31,536 bases of DNA, taken from positions 1 to 31,536 of the forward strand of contig CAZKJH010000029.1 in NCBI GenBank assembly GCA_964553035.1, written 5' to 3'. Made by a program: the position numbers and the translations under genes. The notes below the pieces were generated by a model. It was given only the letters and a program-made list of their open reading frames with translations. It did no database searches and was not told the DNA's origin. Source of the DNA: JBBQIY01 sp964553035 (GTDB lineage: Bacteria; Verrucomicrobiota; Kiritimatiellia; RFP12; UBA3636). Positions 15,169 to 23,655 of the stretch are shown here, piece by piece; positions within the stretch are counted from its first letter, which is position 1, and each line of letters begins with the position of its first letter.

Positions 15169-16668
15169 ATGCAGTTTTTTATGGCCAGTTTTTTTTCGGA
15201 GCACTTGCTCACCTATCTTGGATGGATCGGTGCCGCCGTGGCCGTCGTCGTTTTTTTTAGTTTTACGATCTTTATCCACGAATTCGGCCATTTTGTTGCT
15301 GCCCGACTTTGCGGCCTTAGGGTGGATGCTTTTTCGATTGGCTTTGGACCTCCTATCTGGCACCGGAAAATCAACGGAACGGAGTACAAAATATCCTGGT
15401 TTCCGTTCGGCGGCTACGTGGCACTTCCGCAACTCGACCCCTCTGGAATGCAGACCATCCAAGGTGCAGATGGTGCACCACTTGTCGATATTCCAGCAGC
15501 AGCATGGTGGAAACGGATCATCGTCAGCGTTTCGGGGCCGTTTGGCAATATCCTTCTCGCCTTCGTTCTCGCGTTGATCGTCTGGGCGATTCCTCCCGAG
15601 GTGGCAGAGGATATGAAGTTTGACGGCGCTGTGGTGGGCTATGTGGCTCCAGAGTCGGATGCAGAAACTTCGGGACTTCGTCCAGGAGATAAGATCTTTT
15701 CGGTAAATGGAAATGCAGTTAGCTCTTGGGGTGAGTTCATGACCGAATGCCACCTCGATGCAGCCGACAGTCAGGTTTCCTTGGCCGTTTCCAATCTGCT
15801 TGACAGCGCGACGGCAACGCTGGCGGTTCCCGTCCAAAAGAGCAAACTCGGCCACTTTTCAATCGCAGGAATTGAGGAAGGGCACTTCTGTGCAGTTGGT
15901 GCTTTCGGCGACGACTCCCCAGCGGAGTCCGCTGGGTTGAAGGTGTCTGATGTCATTATGTCCGTGAATGGTACGCACGTGGTAGGGGTCAACCAAGCTA
16001 TCGCATTGATTAAACACTCAGGCGGTGTACCGCTTTCCATCGGGTATATGCGGAACCACCATTCTGGAAACGTCCAAATTCTGCCGAATCCTAATCCTGA
16101 CGGGAGCGGAACTTTTTTGATCGGCGTTGAGTTGTCCCGATACAATGTTAGTGTGCCGATGTGGATGCAATACCGAAAACCTCTCGATCAGATCAAGGGG
16201 GATGCTAGTTCGGTCATGCGCGTGCTAGGTGCCCTCTTCGCGCCGAAACAGAAGGGGGAGTCCGCACGCGTAGGCAAGGCCCTCGGAGGGCCGATCATGA
16301 TCGTCTCAAGCATGTGGCTAACGATGCTTTCCGGCCTTGCAGGGGCTCTCTCGTTCGTACGTTTTTTGAATGTGAACTTGGCCATGCTTAATCTCCTGCC
16401 CTTACCCGTGCTGGATGGCGGACATATCGTGTTTGCCTTGTGGCGCGGCCTCTTCCGTCGCGAAATCCCATCGGTCTTGATCAATGCGCTTGTTAACGTC
16501 TTCGCTGTATTGCTGATCGGCATCTTTATCCTCATTTCCATGCGCGACGTCTGGAGCTTGTCGGTTCTGTTTGGCGGAAGTCGCGATAAGGACAAGCAGG
16601 AGCAGGTTGAGCGTGCCGAGTCTGGTGCACCAGATCAAGCGGTGCCCTCTGAACAAGCTAATTTTTAA
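15169..16668 (+). CDS. rseP: RseP-type site-2 intramembrane zinc metalloprotease
   Basis: This 499-residue inner-membrane protease cuts membrane-embedded substrates such as anti-sigma factors and leftover signal peptides. The zinc site HEFGH is in the first long helix (His37, Glu38, His41) and the second metal motif is in 'LLPLPVLDGGH' near the C-terminus. Two PDZ-like domains lie between: one around 'SGLRPGDKIFSVNG' and one around 'SAGLKVSDVIMSVNG'. Four membrane segments fit the family. The ATG at 15169 has AAGG 6 bp upstream and lies after the predicted transcription start; a second ATG follows at 15181. An acidic, Gln-rich tail ends the protein. ispG starts 12 bp downstream, in the conserved rseP-ispG order. 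Confidence 0.95.
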   Translation: MQFFMASFFSEHLLTYLGWIGAAVAVVVFFSFTIFIHEFGHFVAARLCGLRVDAFSIGFGPPIWHRKINGTEYKISWFPFGGYVALPQLDPSGMQTIQGADGAPLVDIPAAAWWKRIIVSVSGPFGNILLAFVLALIVWAIPPEVAEDMKFDGAVVGYVAPESDAETSGLRPGDKIFSVNGNAVSSWGEFMTECHLDAADSQVSLAVSNLLDSATATLAVPVQKSKLGHFSIAGIEEGHFCAVGAFGDDSPAESAGLKVSDVIMSVNGTHVVGVNQAIALIKHSGGVPLSIGYMRNHHSGNVQILPNPNPDGSGTFLIGVELSRYNVSVPMWMQYRKPLDQIKGDASSVMRVLGALFAPKQKGESARVGKALGGPIMIVSSMWLTMLSGLAGALSFVRFLNVNLAMLNLLPLPVLDGGHIVFALWRGLFRREIPSVLINALVNVFAVLLIGIFILISMRDVWSLSVLFGGSRDKDKQEQVERAESGAPDQAVPSEQANF

Positions 16669-16680
16669 TTTCCCGGATTG

Positions 16681-17805
16681 ATGATGAATGCGATAACAAA
16701 CATGAATCCGAAACATGATGCACCAGGGGTTCTGGCTCGATCGAGAACACATCGTATCCTGCTCGGCAGAATTCCGATTGGTAGAGGAGCCCCCGTGTCT
16801 GTGCAAACGATGGCGGATACCGACACGCGAGACGTGGAGGCTTCCGTTCGTTGTATTTTGGAGGCGGTCGAAGCGGGTTGCGATATCGTGAGGCTTGCCG
16901 TTCCCGACACTCAGGCCGCACAGGCACTGGCGACGATCCGAAAGCAGACCGAAGGTGTGCCGCTAGTAGCCGATATCCATTTTGATTGGCGGCTGGCCAT
17001 GCTTTCGCTGGAAGCAGGCGTCGATGGACTCAGGATTAACCCCGGCAACATCGGTGGAGCTGACCGCGTTAAGGCGGTTGCTCAGGCGGCGAAGGCGCGT
17101 AAGGTGCCGATCCGCATTGGCGTGAATGCCGGTTCTTTGGATCCCGCCTTACTCGCTAAGCATCGCGGCGCAACCGCAGAGGCGCTTGTTGAGAGCGCAT
17201 TGGGACATGCGGCATTGCTGGAGGCTGTTGATTTTTATGACATCAAAATCTCCGTTAAGGCTTCAGACATTCCTCGAACACTTGCCGCTTACCGTCTGCT
17301 TTCAGCATCAACCCACTACCCGCTTCACTTGGGCCTGACTGAGGCGGGTACGTTTCTGGCGGGAACTGTCCGCTCGTCGGTTGCCATGGGTATTTTGCTC
17401 AACGAAGGCATCGGCGATACAATTCGCGTTTCCTTGACGGACAAGCCCGTGAAGGAAGTGGCCATCGGGCTGGAGCTTTTGCGTTGCCTCGGGTTACGTG
17501 CACCAGGCGCGAATGTCACGTCTTGCCCGACCTGCGGTAGAACGCAGGCCGATGTCATCAACACCGCACATAACGTCGAGATTGCGCTAGAAAAGCTCTA
17601 TCGTCAGAATCCAGCAATGAAGCGACCCCATGTCGCGGTGATGGGCTGTGTGGTGAATGGTCCAGGCGAAGCGCGCGACGCTGATATTGCGCTTGTCGGC
17701 GGAAAAAGTGAGTTTCTGCTCTATATTAAAGGGATGCACGTATCACGGCATCCGCAAAGCGAAGCGGTGGAAGCCCTTGTTGAAGCCGTCAGGAGGTTCT
17801 CGTGA
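16681..17805 (+). CDS. ispG: 4-hydroxy-3-methylbut-2-enyl diphosphate synthase (flavodoxin)
   Basis: IspG (GcpE) is the [4Fe-4S] enzyme that reduces MEcPP to HMBPP in the MEP isoprenoid pathway. The protein (374 residues from this ATG) is of the standard length for the bacterial two-domain form. The TIM-barrel part contains 'GGAPVSVQTMADTDTRD'-like start residues (here GRGAPVSVQ), 'ADIHFDWRLA' and 'GLRINPGNIG'. The cluster ligands are in 'SCPTCGRTQ' and 'MGCVVNGPGEARDAD', and the glutamate that binds the fourth iron also lies in the last motif. A TTG at 16678 and ATGs at 16681, 16684 and 16702 are possible starts; the ribosome-binding site is weak. Its stop overlaps the next gene's GTG start by 4 bp, showing translational coupling. 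Confidence 0.96.
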   Translation: MMNAITNMNPKHDAPGVLARSRTHRILLGRIPIGRGAPVSVQTMADTDTRDVEASVRCILEAVEAGCDIVRLAVPDTQAAQALATIRKQTEGVPLVADIHFDWRLAMLSLEAGVDGLRINPGNIGGADRVKAVAQAAKARKVPIRIGVNAGSLDPALLAKHRGATAEALVESALGHAALLEAVDFYDIKISVKASDIPRTLAAYRLLSASTHYPLHLGLTEAGTFLAGTVRSSVAMGILLNEGIGDTIRVSLTDKPVKEVAIGLELLRCLGLRAPGANVTSCPTCGRTQADVINTAHNVEIALEKLYRQNPAMKRPHVAVMGCVVNGPGEARDADIALVGGKSEFLLYIKGMHVSRHPQSEAVEALVEAVRRFS

Positions 17806-19271
17806 GTGACGGATCTTGTTTGATTCCAAAAGCGCGTCATTCTAATCGTGCAGTGCGACTGGCCAACTGGGTCAAGCGCATCCATTTGGCCGCCGATCTG
17901 GTGGCACTTTCCCTTTCTTACTTTGTCGTCTATTTCTCTCGCTTCCCGGGGACTTTCGTTGGCCTGCTGGGGGGGCGTCTTGAGTTTTCAAGCACGTATG
18001 CCCGTGTCTATTGGAATCGTGCACCTATCTATCTTGGCTTGACGTTTGCGTTCCTCTTCGTGGTTTATGCGGTGCTCGGCATGTATGAAGGGAATCGGCG
18101 AATACGCAAAACGCCGATCCTCTGGAACGCGCTCGTCGGCAATGGTTTTGTTATCGGCTGCGTAGCCGTGTATCTATTTTTTTCCAAGAGCACGTGGCAC
18201 ATGCGCAGTTTTCTCCCGCTTGTTATGCTTGTCAATATCCTCATGACCGTCCTAGTCCGACGGGTGACGAATTCAATCTTGTATAAAGCACGTAAGCGGC
18301 ATCCATCACTCCGCATTAAGACCTTACTGATTGGGTTTACTGACGATGCAGAACGCCTGAACAAATGGTCTGCGGAGGGTCGTCTCAAGGGTTGCGATAT
18401 CGTGCATCGCATTGCTTCTCCTCGCGACATCCTAGATGTACGCCGGATCTTGCCACCGCTTCTAATGCCTGATCTTGGTGCTATATTTGTTATGGATCGG
18501 GACATGAAGACCGACACGATCATGGACATCGTTCGCATTTGTGTAAAGCACAACAAGTCAGTAAATGTTCTTTTCCCGCGCTTTCTGGAACTTCATAACC
18601 CCTTCTCGTATGGCGATACGATGGAAGGCATCCCGATCATCCACTTCCCGTCACCCGAGTTCTCGACCACAGATGTCTGGCTCCGGAGGCTGGGATCAAG
18701 AGTGGTGGCCACCCTGATGCTGGTGATTTTATTTCCGGTGCATCTCGTTCTCGCTTTGTTTATTACAATTGACAGTTGCGGCCCCACCTTCTTCGTGCAA
18801 GAACGGGTGGGTCTAAATGGCAGGGTATTCAAGATGTTCAAGTACAGGACAATGTGTGAGGATGCCGAGACGAAGCTCGACGCGCTGCGCTGTCTGAACG
18901 AAAGTGACGGTGCTCTCTTCAAGATACAGAATGATCCACGCGTAACGCGTCTCGGACACTTTTTACGGAAAACCAGCATCGATGAACTACCACAGCTTGT
19001 GAATATCCTGCGCGGGGAAATGCGTTTCGTTGGTCCCAGACCGTTGCCAGCAAGAGATCTTAAGGGCTATGAACACGCTTGGTCTTTCATGCGTCAGACG
19101 TGTCCCCCCGGCATCACGTGCATCTGGCAGGTTGCCGGTCGAAGCAGCGTAGGGTTCGAGGATATGTGTTTGTTGGACATCTGGTATGCACTTAATCGAA
19201 ACTGGATTCTCGACCTGCGTATTGTCTTTAGGACGGTCTGGGTGGTGGTCTTTGGCAATGGGGCGTACTAA
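17802..19271 (+). CDS. Polyprenyl-phosphate hexose-1-phosphate transferase (WcaJ/WbaP family)
   Basis: This 489-residue protein would start a polysaccharide repeat unit by moving a sugar-1-phosphate from a UDP-sugar to undecaprenyl phosphate. The N-terminal half has four hydrophobic helices (about 28-48, 77-97, 111-127, 136-152), then a Rossmann-like segment (about 165-270), a further helix (296-318) and the catalytic bacterial sugar transferase domain: 'FFVQERVGLNGRVFKMFKYR', 'DPRVTRLGHFLRKTSIDELP', 'FVGPRPLPARD', 'PGITCIWQVAGRS'. The GTG start overlaps the ispG stop by 4 bp. Having it in the rseP-ispG operon, not in a capsule cluster, is unusual; ispG supports supply of its lipid carrier. 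Sugar specificity cannot be read from sequence. Confidence 0.9.
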   Translation: MSDGSCLIPKARHSNRAVRLANWVKRIHLAADLVALSLSYFVVYFSRFPGTFVGLLGGRLEFSSTYARVYWNRAPIYLGLTFAFLFVVYAVLGMYEGNRRIRKTPILWNALVGNGFVIGCVAVYLFFSKSTWHMRSFLPLVMLVNILMTVLVRRVTNSILYKARKRHPSLRIKTLLIGFTDDAERLNKWSAEGRLKGCDIVHRIASPRDILDVRRILPPLLMPDLGAIFVMDRDMKTDTIMDIVRICVKHNKSVNVLFPRFLELHNPFSYGDTMEGIPIIHFPSPEFSTTDVWLRRLGSRVVATLMLVILFPVHLVLALFITIDSCGPTFFVQERVGLNGRVFKMFKYRTMCEDAETKLDALRCLNESDGALFKIQNDPRVTRLGHFLRKTSIDELPQLVNILRGEMRFVGPRPLPARDLKGYEHAWSFMRQTCPPGITCIWQVAGRSSVGFEDMCLLDIWYALNRNWILDLRIVFRTVWVVVFGNGAY

Positions 19272-19311
19272 GGGATGCAGGATTCTGGCTTCCAAAAAAA
19301 GGATTGAATCA

Positions 19312-20589
19312 ATGCTTGATCATGTAAAAGTCACAACGCTCGATAACGGTTGTCGCATCGTCACCTCGACAATGCCAGACGTAGAAAGTCTCGCCGTCGG
19401 CTTCTTCTCAACCGTCGGTTCGCGCTATGAATCGCACCGCCAGTCGGGTCATAGCCACTTTCTCGAGCACATGCTCTTTAAAGGATCGGCGAAGCGTTCC
19501 GCTCGTGCCATCTCTCAGGCAATTGAAAGCCGAGGCGGAAACATGAATGCGTACACGAATTTTGAAAACACCGTATTCTACGCAGTTGCGCCCTCCACTT
19601 CTGCCGCGCTGACGACCGATGTGCTGGGTGACATGTACGCATCGCCAAAACTTACGAAAGGGGATGTTGATAAGGAGCGGACTGTCATTCTAGAAGAAGT
19701 CAACATGTACCACGATCAGCCCGATGCCCATGTCATGGACTTGGCGCAACAGGCCCTGTGGACTCGGCATCCGCTCGGTAGCCAGATTTTGGGCACCGTT
19801 AATTCGCTCAAGGCCACGACGGCGGAATCGTTGCGTGAGTATCATGACTATCACTACAACGCGCATGCCACCGTCATCGCTGCCGCTGGCAACATCACCC
19901 ACGAAAAATTTCTCGACCTCGCGGCCCGTTATGCCGCACGATTACCTGTCGGTGTTTTGCGTAAATGCAAGGCGACGACCGAAGCCACGCCGATGACACA
20001 CTTGATCTTCGATCGGCGCGAAACCGAACAGGTGCAAGCCGTCATCGGATACCGGACCTGCGGACGCTACGATCCTCGCCGCCATACCTTGAACCTGCTC
20101 AACGTTGTATTAGGCGGGAACATGAGCTCGCGGCTTTTTCAGGTCGTGCGCGAAAAGCACGGTCTTGCCTATTCGGTGTCGTCATTCCCGTCGTTCTACA
20201 ACGATACGGGTGCGTTTCAAATCTCCGCTGGTCTTGATCGCAAGCGTAGCGTGAAGGCACTCGCGCTCTGTGCCGCCGAAATCAATAAGATTGCCACAAC
20301 GGTTGTTCCTAAGGCCGAGTTCGAACGCGCCCGTGAGTATATGCTCGGTTGCCTTCGACTCGGACTCGAAACGGCGCACAGCCACATGTCATGGATTGGG
20401 AACGGCACCTTACGCAACCAGCTTATCACACCGATGCAGGCGATGGAGAATATCAAGCGCGTGACGCGGGAGGATGTGCTCGCGATAGCTTCCGAAATTT
20501 TTAAACCCGAAAACACCACCCTCACGCTTGTGATGCCGCGCTCTGACGTGGCTGAACCGGAAGCCCACCTTGTTGCGGTTATGCCGTAA
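19312..20589 (+). CDS. M16 family (insulinase-like) zinc peptidase
   Basis: This 425-residue protein belongs to the M16 family, close to the mitochondrial-processing-peptidase-like bacterial PqqL/YmxG type. The inverted zinc motif HFLEH (His49, Glu52, His53) is complete, with the distal glutamate Glu129 in 'TVILEEVNMY', 76 residues after His53. A second, inactive-type domain follows, with 'LNVVLGGNMSSRLFQVVREK' and 'GLAYSVSSF'. The ATG at 19312 has AAAGGA 8 bp upstream and matches the family N-terminus; the frame is open further up to 19186 but that part overlaps the transferase gene. No signal peptide is seen, so it probably acts in the cytoplasm. M16 genes often sit alone; its presence in this operon may reflect clean-up of signal-peptide fragments made by RseP, which is a guess. 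Confidence 0.94.
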   Translation: MLDHVKVTTLDNGCRIVTSTMPDVESLAVGFFSTVGSRYESHRQSGHSHFLEHMLFKGSAKRSARAISQAIESRGGNMNAYTNFENTVFYAVAPSTSAALTTDVLGDMYASPKLTKGDVDKERTVILEEVNMYHDQPDAHVMDLAQQALWTRHPLGSQILGTVNSLKATTAESLREYHDYHYNAHATVIAAAGNITHEKFLDLAARYAARLPVGVLRKCKATTEATPMTHLIFDRRETEQVQAVIGYRTCGRYDPRRHTLNLLNVVLGGNMSSRLFQVVREKHGLAYSVSSFPSFYNDTGAFQISAGLDRKRSVKALALCAAEINKIATTVVPKAEFERAREYMLGCLRLGLETAHSHMSWIGNGTLRNQLITPMQAMENIKRVTREDVLAIASEIFKPENTTLTLVMPRSDVAEPEAHLVAVMP

Positions 20590-20648
20590 TCGTGCTCGGT
20601 TCGCCTATCACGTTCAGCGAGTGGATCACAATGACGAAAGGAATCCCG

Positions 20649-21827
20649 ATGGAAAACTTTGAATATTGCAATGCAACACGGATCGTCTTCGGTAAAGGAA
20701 CGCAAAGCCGCGTCGGCGAGCTTGTTAAGACCCATGCGGATAAGATTCTGCTTCACTTTGGTGGTGGGAGTATTAAGCGGAGTGGTCTCTACGATGAAGT
20801 CGTTGCCTCGCTGAAAAAAGCTGGCATCGAGATTGTAGAACTGGGCAACGTTAAACCCAACCCTCGCCTTTCGCTGGTTAAGAAAGGCATTGAACTTTGT
20901 CGCAAGGAGAAGATCGATTTTATTCTCGCCGTCGGCGGTGGCAGTGTCATCGACTCCGCGAAGGCTATCGCGATGGGGGTGCCGTACGCAGGCGATGTCT
21001 GGGACCTTTTTGCAAAGGGAATTCCGATTGATCGCGCATTGAAGGTTGCAACTGTCCTCACCATCCCAGCCGCTGGAAGCGAAGCCAGTCTCCATACGGT
21101 CATCACAAACGAAGCGGCCGGACTCAAACTCGGATATGGCGCAGAAGTGCTACGCCCCATTTTCAGCATTCTTAACCCCGAGCTTTGTCTGACGTTGCCG
21201 GAGCATCAGATTGCCAATGGTGTCAGCGACATGATGAGCCATATCTTTGAACGCTATTTCACCAACACGAGGAACACTGATCTGACCGACTCGCTTTGCG
21301 AGGCCACGCTTCGCACAATCATGAAAAACGCGCTTTTGCTGCGTAAAAATCCTAAAGATTACAATGCGTGGGCAGAAATCGTCTTTGGTGGATACGTTGC
21401 GCATAAGGGAATCCTTGGCGTGGGCCGCAGTCAAGATTGGGCATGTCATGGCATCGAGCACGAACTGTCGGCACTTTACGATGTCGCTCACGGCGCAGGA
21501 CTTGCCGTTGTAACACCAGTCTGGATGGAACACGTGTACAAAACGAACGTGCCGATGTTCGTGCAGTTCGCAGTCAACGTGATGGGCGTCGACGGCAGTT
21601 TCCGCGACCCCGAAGGGATTGTACAGGAAGGTCTCGACCGTCTCCGCGAGTTCTATTCCAAGATGGGGCTGCCCAGCACACTCGCTGGTCTCGGCATCGA
21701 CGAGGATCAACTTGAGCTCATGGCGAAGAAGGCTACGAAAATTGCTTTCGGTGCAGAGAGCCCTCTCGGCGGATTAAAGAAACTCTATTGGCAGGATGTG
21801 CTCTCGATCTATACGCGCTGCAAGTAA
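20649..21827 (+). CDS. Iron-dependent alcohol dehydrogenase, YqhD/butanol-dehydrogenase type
   Basis: This 392-residue group III dehydrogenase likely reduces short or toxic aldehydes to alcohols with NADPH. Its metal ligands Asp194, His198, His267 and His281 fall at the same residue numbers as in E. coli YqhD. The nucleotide motif 'AVGGGSVIDSAKAIA' (94-108) with GGGS is the family type. The ATG at 20649 ('MENFEYCNATRIVFGKG') has AAAGGA 6 bp upstream; the GTG at 20592 would add 19 residues unlike the family. The gene follows the M16 peptidase by 59 bp and is followed 8 bp later by a flavoprotein gene. The context does not reveal the substrate; aldehyde detoxification or fermentative redox balance are both possible. 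Confidence 0.93.
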   Translation: MENFEYCNATRIVFGKGTQSRVGELVKTHADKILLHFGGGSIKRSGLYDEVVASLKKAGIEIVELGNVKPNPRLSLVKKGIELCRKEKIDFILAVGGGSVIDSAKAIAMGVPYAGDVWDLFAKGIPIDRALKVATVLTIPAAGSEASLHTVITNEAAGLKLGYGAEVLRPIFSILNPELCLTLPEHQIANGVSDMMSHIFERYFTNTRNTDLTDSLCEATLRTIMKNALLLRKNPKDYNAWAEIVFGGYVAHKGILGVGRSQDWACHGIEHELSALYDVAHGAGLAVVTPVWMEHVYKTNVPMFVQFAVNVMGVDGSFRDPEGIVQEGLDRLREFYSKMGLPSTLAGLGIDEDQLELMAKKATKIAFGAESPLGGLKKLYWQDVLSIYTRCK

Positions 21828-21835
21828 ACGGCGAG

Positions 21836-23068
21836 ATGCAATACAAAACAATTATTATCGGCGGCGGCGTCTCTGGGCTGGCCTCAGCGGCATTCTCACG
21901 TCATGCACTTGTGTTAGAGCGGATGAAGCAGCCGGGGCGCAAGTTGCTGGCAACTGGCGGAGGGCGGTGCAACATCACGCATGATGTCGATGTGGACGGC
22001 GTAATGGCAAAATTCGGTAAGCGTGCACGCTTCATGGTCGATGCGCTTTACGCATGGAGTCCTGAGAGCATCCGCGAATTCCTCAGTGAACGCGGTGTGC
22101 CGACTGTCGTCGAGGACGACGGATGCGTCTTTCCTGCTTCAGGTCGTGCGGATGATGTTCTCAATGCGCTTGTCGACGCGGCTCGTAAGGCGGGGGCGGA
22201 GATAAGATGCGGACTCAAAGTCAAGCGTGTGCTACTGAACGAGGCTGGAACAGCCGTTCGCGGTGTCGAGACAGATTCCGGTGACATCATTGAAGCGAAA
22301 CGGGTCATTCTTGCCGCGGGAGGTAGGAGCAAGCCTGAGTTGGGTTCCGATGGTTCGGGCTTTGTGATTGCTAAAGATCTCGGACTCAAGGTCACGCCTG
22401 TGTATCCTGCCCTCGGATCGCTGATCGTGGAAGATACATGGGTTGCGGAGTTAGCAGGACTGAGCTGCCCAAGCGTCTCGCTCCAAATTGCTGAAAAAGG
22501 GTATTCGCACGAACAGATGTCAGGGTCTTTACTGTTTACGCACAAAGGACTGAGTGGCCCACCGGTGCTGGCAGTTTCGGGGCTGGTTGCACAGGCACTC
22601 GATGAGCTCGGCGGTCGCGTTCGGTTAAAGGTGTGTTTTCGTGACGACATGCAAGTAGACGATTGGCTCGCGTTGTTTGAAAGCTGGAGACGTCCGTCTG
22701 GCACGCGGCTCGTTCGCAAGTTGCTTGGGAAGGCGTTGCCCAAGGCTCTGGCTGAGATGTTGTGTAAGCTGGCGAGCATTGAGGAAGAGACGACAGTTGC
22801 TTCTTTTAATCGAGGCCAGACGGAGCGGCTCGCGGAGCGTTGCGCCGTGTGTCCTCTGACGGTTTCGGCTACTGATGGATGGGATAAGGCAATGATGACG
22901 CGAGGTGGTGTTGCCCTAAGTGAGCTGGATCCAAAGACGATGGCGTGTAAACGAATTGCCGGACTTTACTGCGTCGGCGAACTTGTCGATCTCGACGCGC
23001 CGTGTGGTGGCTATAATCTGACCTGGGCCTTGGCCTCAGGTCGCCTAGCCGGCGAGTCTTTGTTGTAA
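21836..23068 (+). CDS. HI0933/BaiN-like FAD-dependent oxidoreductase
   Basis: This 411-residue flavoprotein belongs to the HI0933/YhiN/BaiN family. The N-terminal dinucleotide motif is 'IIIGGGVSGLASA', followed by the family hallmark 'GRKLLATGGGRCNITH' (about residues 34-49) and, near the C-terminus, 'GGVALSELDPKTM' and 'LDAPCGGYNLTWALASG', which close the FAD site. The first beta-alpha-beta unit is a few residues shorter than usual ('SRHALVLERMKQPGRK'). Natural substrates of most members are not known; BaiN acts on bile-acid intermediates in gut Clostridium, which should not be transferred here. The ATG at 21836 lies 8 bp after the dehydrogenase stop. It ends the operon, 29 bp from the convergent Fur-family gene, and no clear terminator is visible. 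Confidence 0.92.
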   Translation: MQYKTIIIGGGVSGLASAAFSRHALVLERMKQPGRKLLATGGGRCNITHDVDVDGVMAKFGKRARFMVDALYAWSPESIREFLSERGVPTVVEDDGCVFPASGRADDVLNALVDAARKAGAEIRCGLKVKRVLLNEAGTAVRGVETDSGDIIEAKRVILAAGGRSKPELGSDGSGFVIAKDLGLKVTPVYPALGSLIVEDTWVAELAGLSCPSVSLQIAEKGYSHEQMSGSLLFTHKGLSGPPVLAVSGLVAQALDELGGRVRLKVCFRDDMQVDDWLALFESWRRPSGTRLVRKLLGKALPKALAEMLCKLASIEEETTVASFNRGQTERLAERCAVCPLTVSATDGWDKAMMTRGGVALSELDPKTMACKRIAGLYCVGELVDLDAPCGGYNLTWALASGRLAGESLL

Positions 23069-23097
23069 TAGTATCTCAGGACTATGGACTTCTCTTG

Positions 23098-23544
23098 CTA
23101 GCCGCCGCTCTGGATTTCCTGAGCTACGCATGCATGGCAAACCCCAAGATACACACGTTCCAGAGCATACACCTCGCCTAATGCTTTAATCGCCACTGGT
23201 GGCGGCTGGTGGGGAAGCTCAGAGCAATCTACGTCAATGACCACCTCACAGCGAGTACAAAGGAAATGATCGTGTTCATGAAGATTCCCTTCAAAACGAA
23301 ATCGATGCGTCGGCAAGGCCAGCATTTTTGCTAATCCTTTAGCGGAGAACATATTAAGCGTTCGGTAAACGGTATCCAGCGACAAGGTGGGCATCTCAGC
23401 ACGAAGAGATTCGTAAACCGCTTCGACATCGGGGTGATCCGTTCGCGTCTGAAGCGATTTAAGGATATTGGCGCGTTGGGCTGTTGGGGTAACGCCTCGC
23501 TCTCGCAGTTTTTCGTAGTATTTCGTGATCATAAAGTCATCCAA
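23098..23544 (-). CDS. Fur family transcriptional regulator
   Basis: This 148-residue protein has the Fur/PerR/Zur layout: a winged helix in the first 85 residues ('RGVTPTAQRANILKSL', 'SLDTVYRTLNMFSAKGL') and a dimerisation domain with metal ligands. 'HEHDHFLCTRC' carries the regulatory histidines and the first CxxC of the structural zinc site; 'GVCHAC' holds the second CxxC. At the position of PerR Asp85 the sequence has Glu ('RFRFEGN'), so peroxide sensing cannot be assumed; iron, zinc or peroxide response are all open. Two starts are possible (23544 and ATG at 23532), neither with a clear ribosome-binding site. It stands between two convergent or co-directional blocks, and its targets are unknown. 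Confidence 0.9.
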   Translation of the reverse strand: MDDFMITKYYEKLRERGVTPTAQRANILKSLQTRTDHPDVEAVYESLRAEMPTLSLDTVYRTLNMFSAKGLAKMLALPTHRFRFEGNLHEHDHFLCTRCEVVIDVDCSELPHQPPPVAIKALGEVYALERVYLGVCHACVAQEIQSGG

Positions 23545-23655
23545 ATCAGTGATGGTAACAACGCCAAAAGAATTCTACTTGAGAGAAATAAGAATAAATA
23601 AAACCCCGACGGCTCCGTTTACGCCGCTTCCCGAAGCAGAAGATCTCGCGCTTTT

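Noticed and set aside
19186..19311. Longer M16 peptidase starting inside the transferase gene
   Set aside because: The extra residues do not resemble the family, and the ATG at 19312 has a well-placed AAAGGA site.
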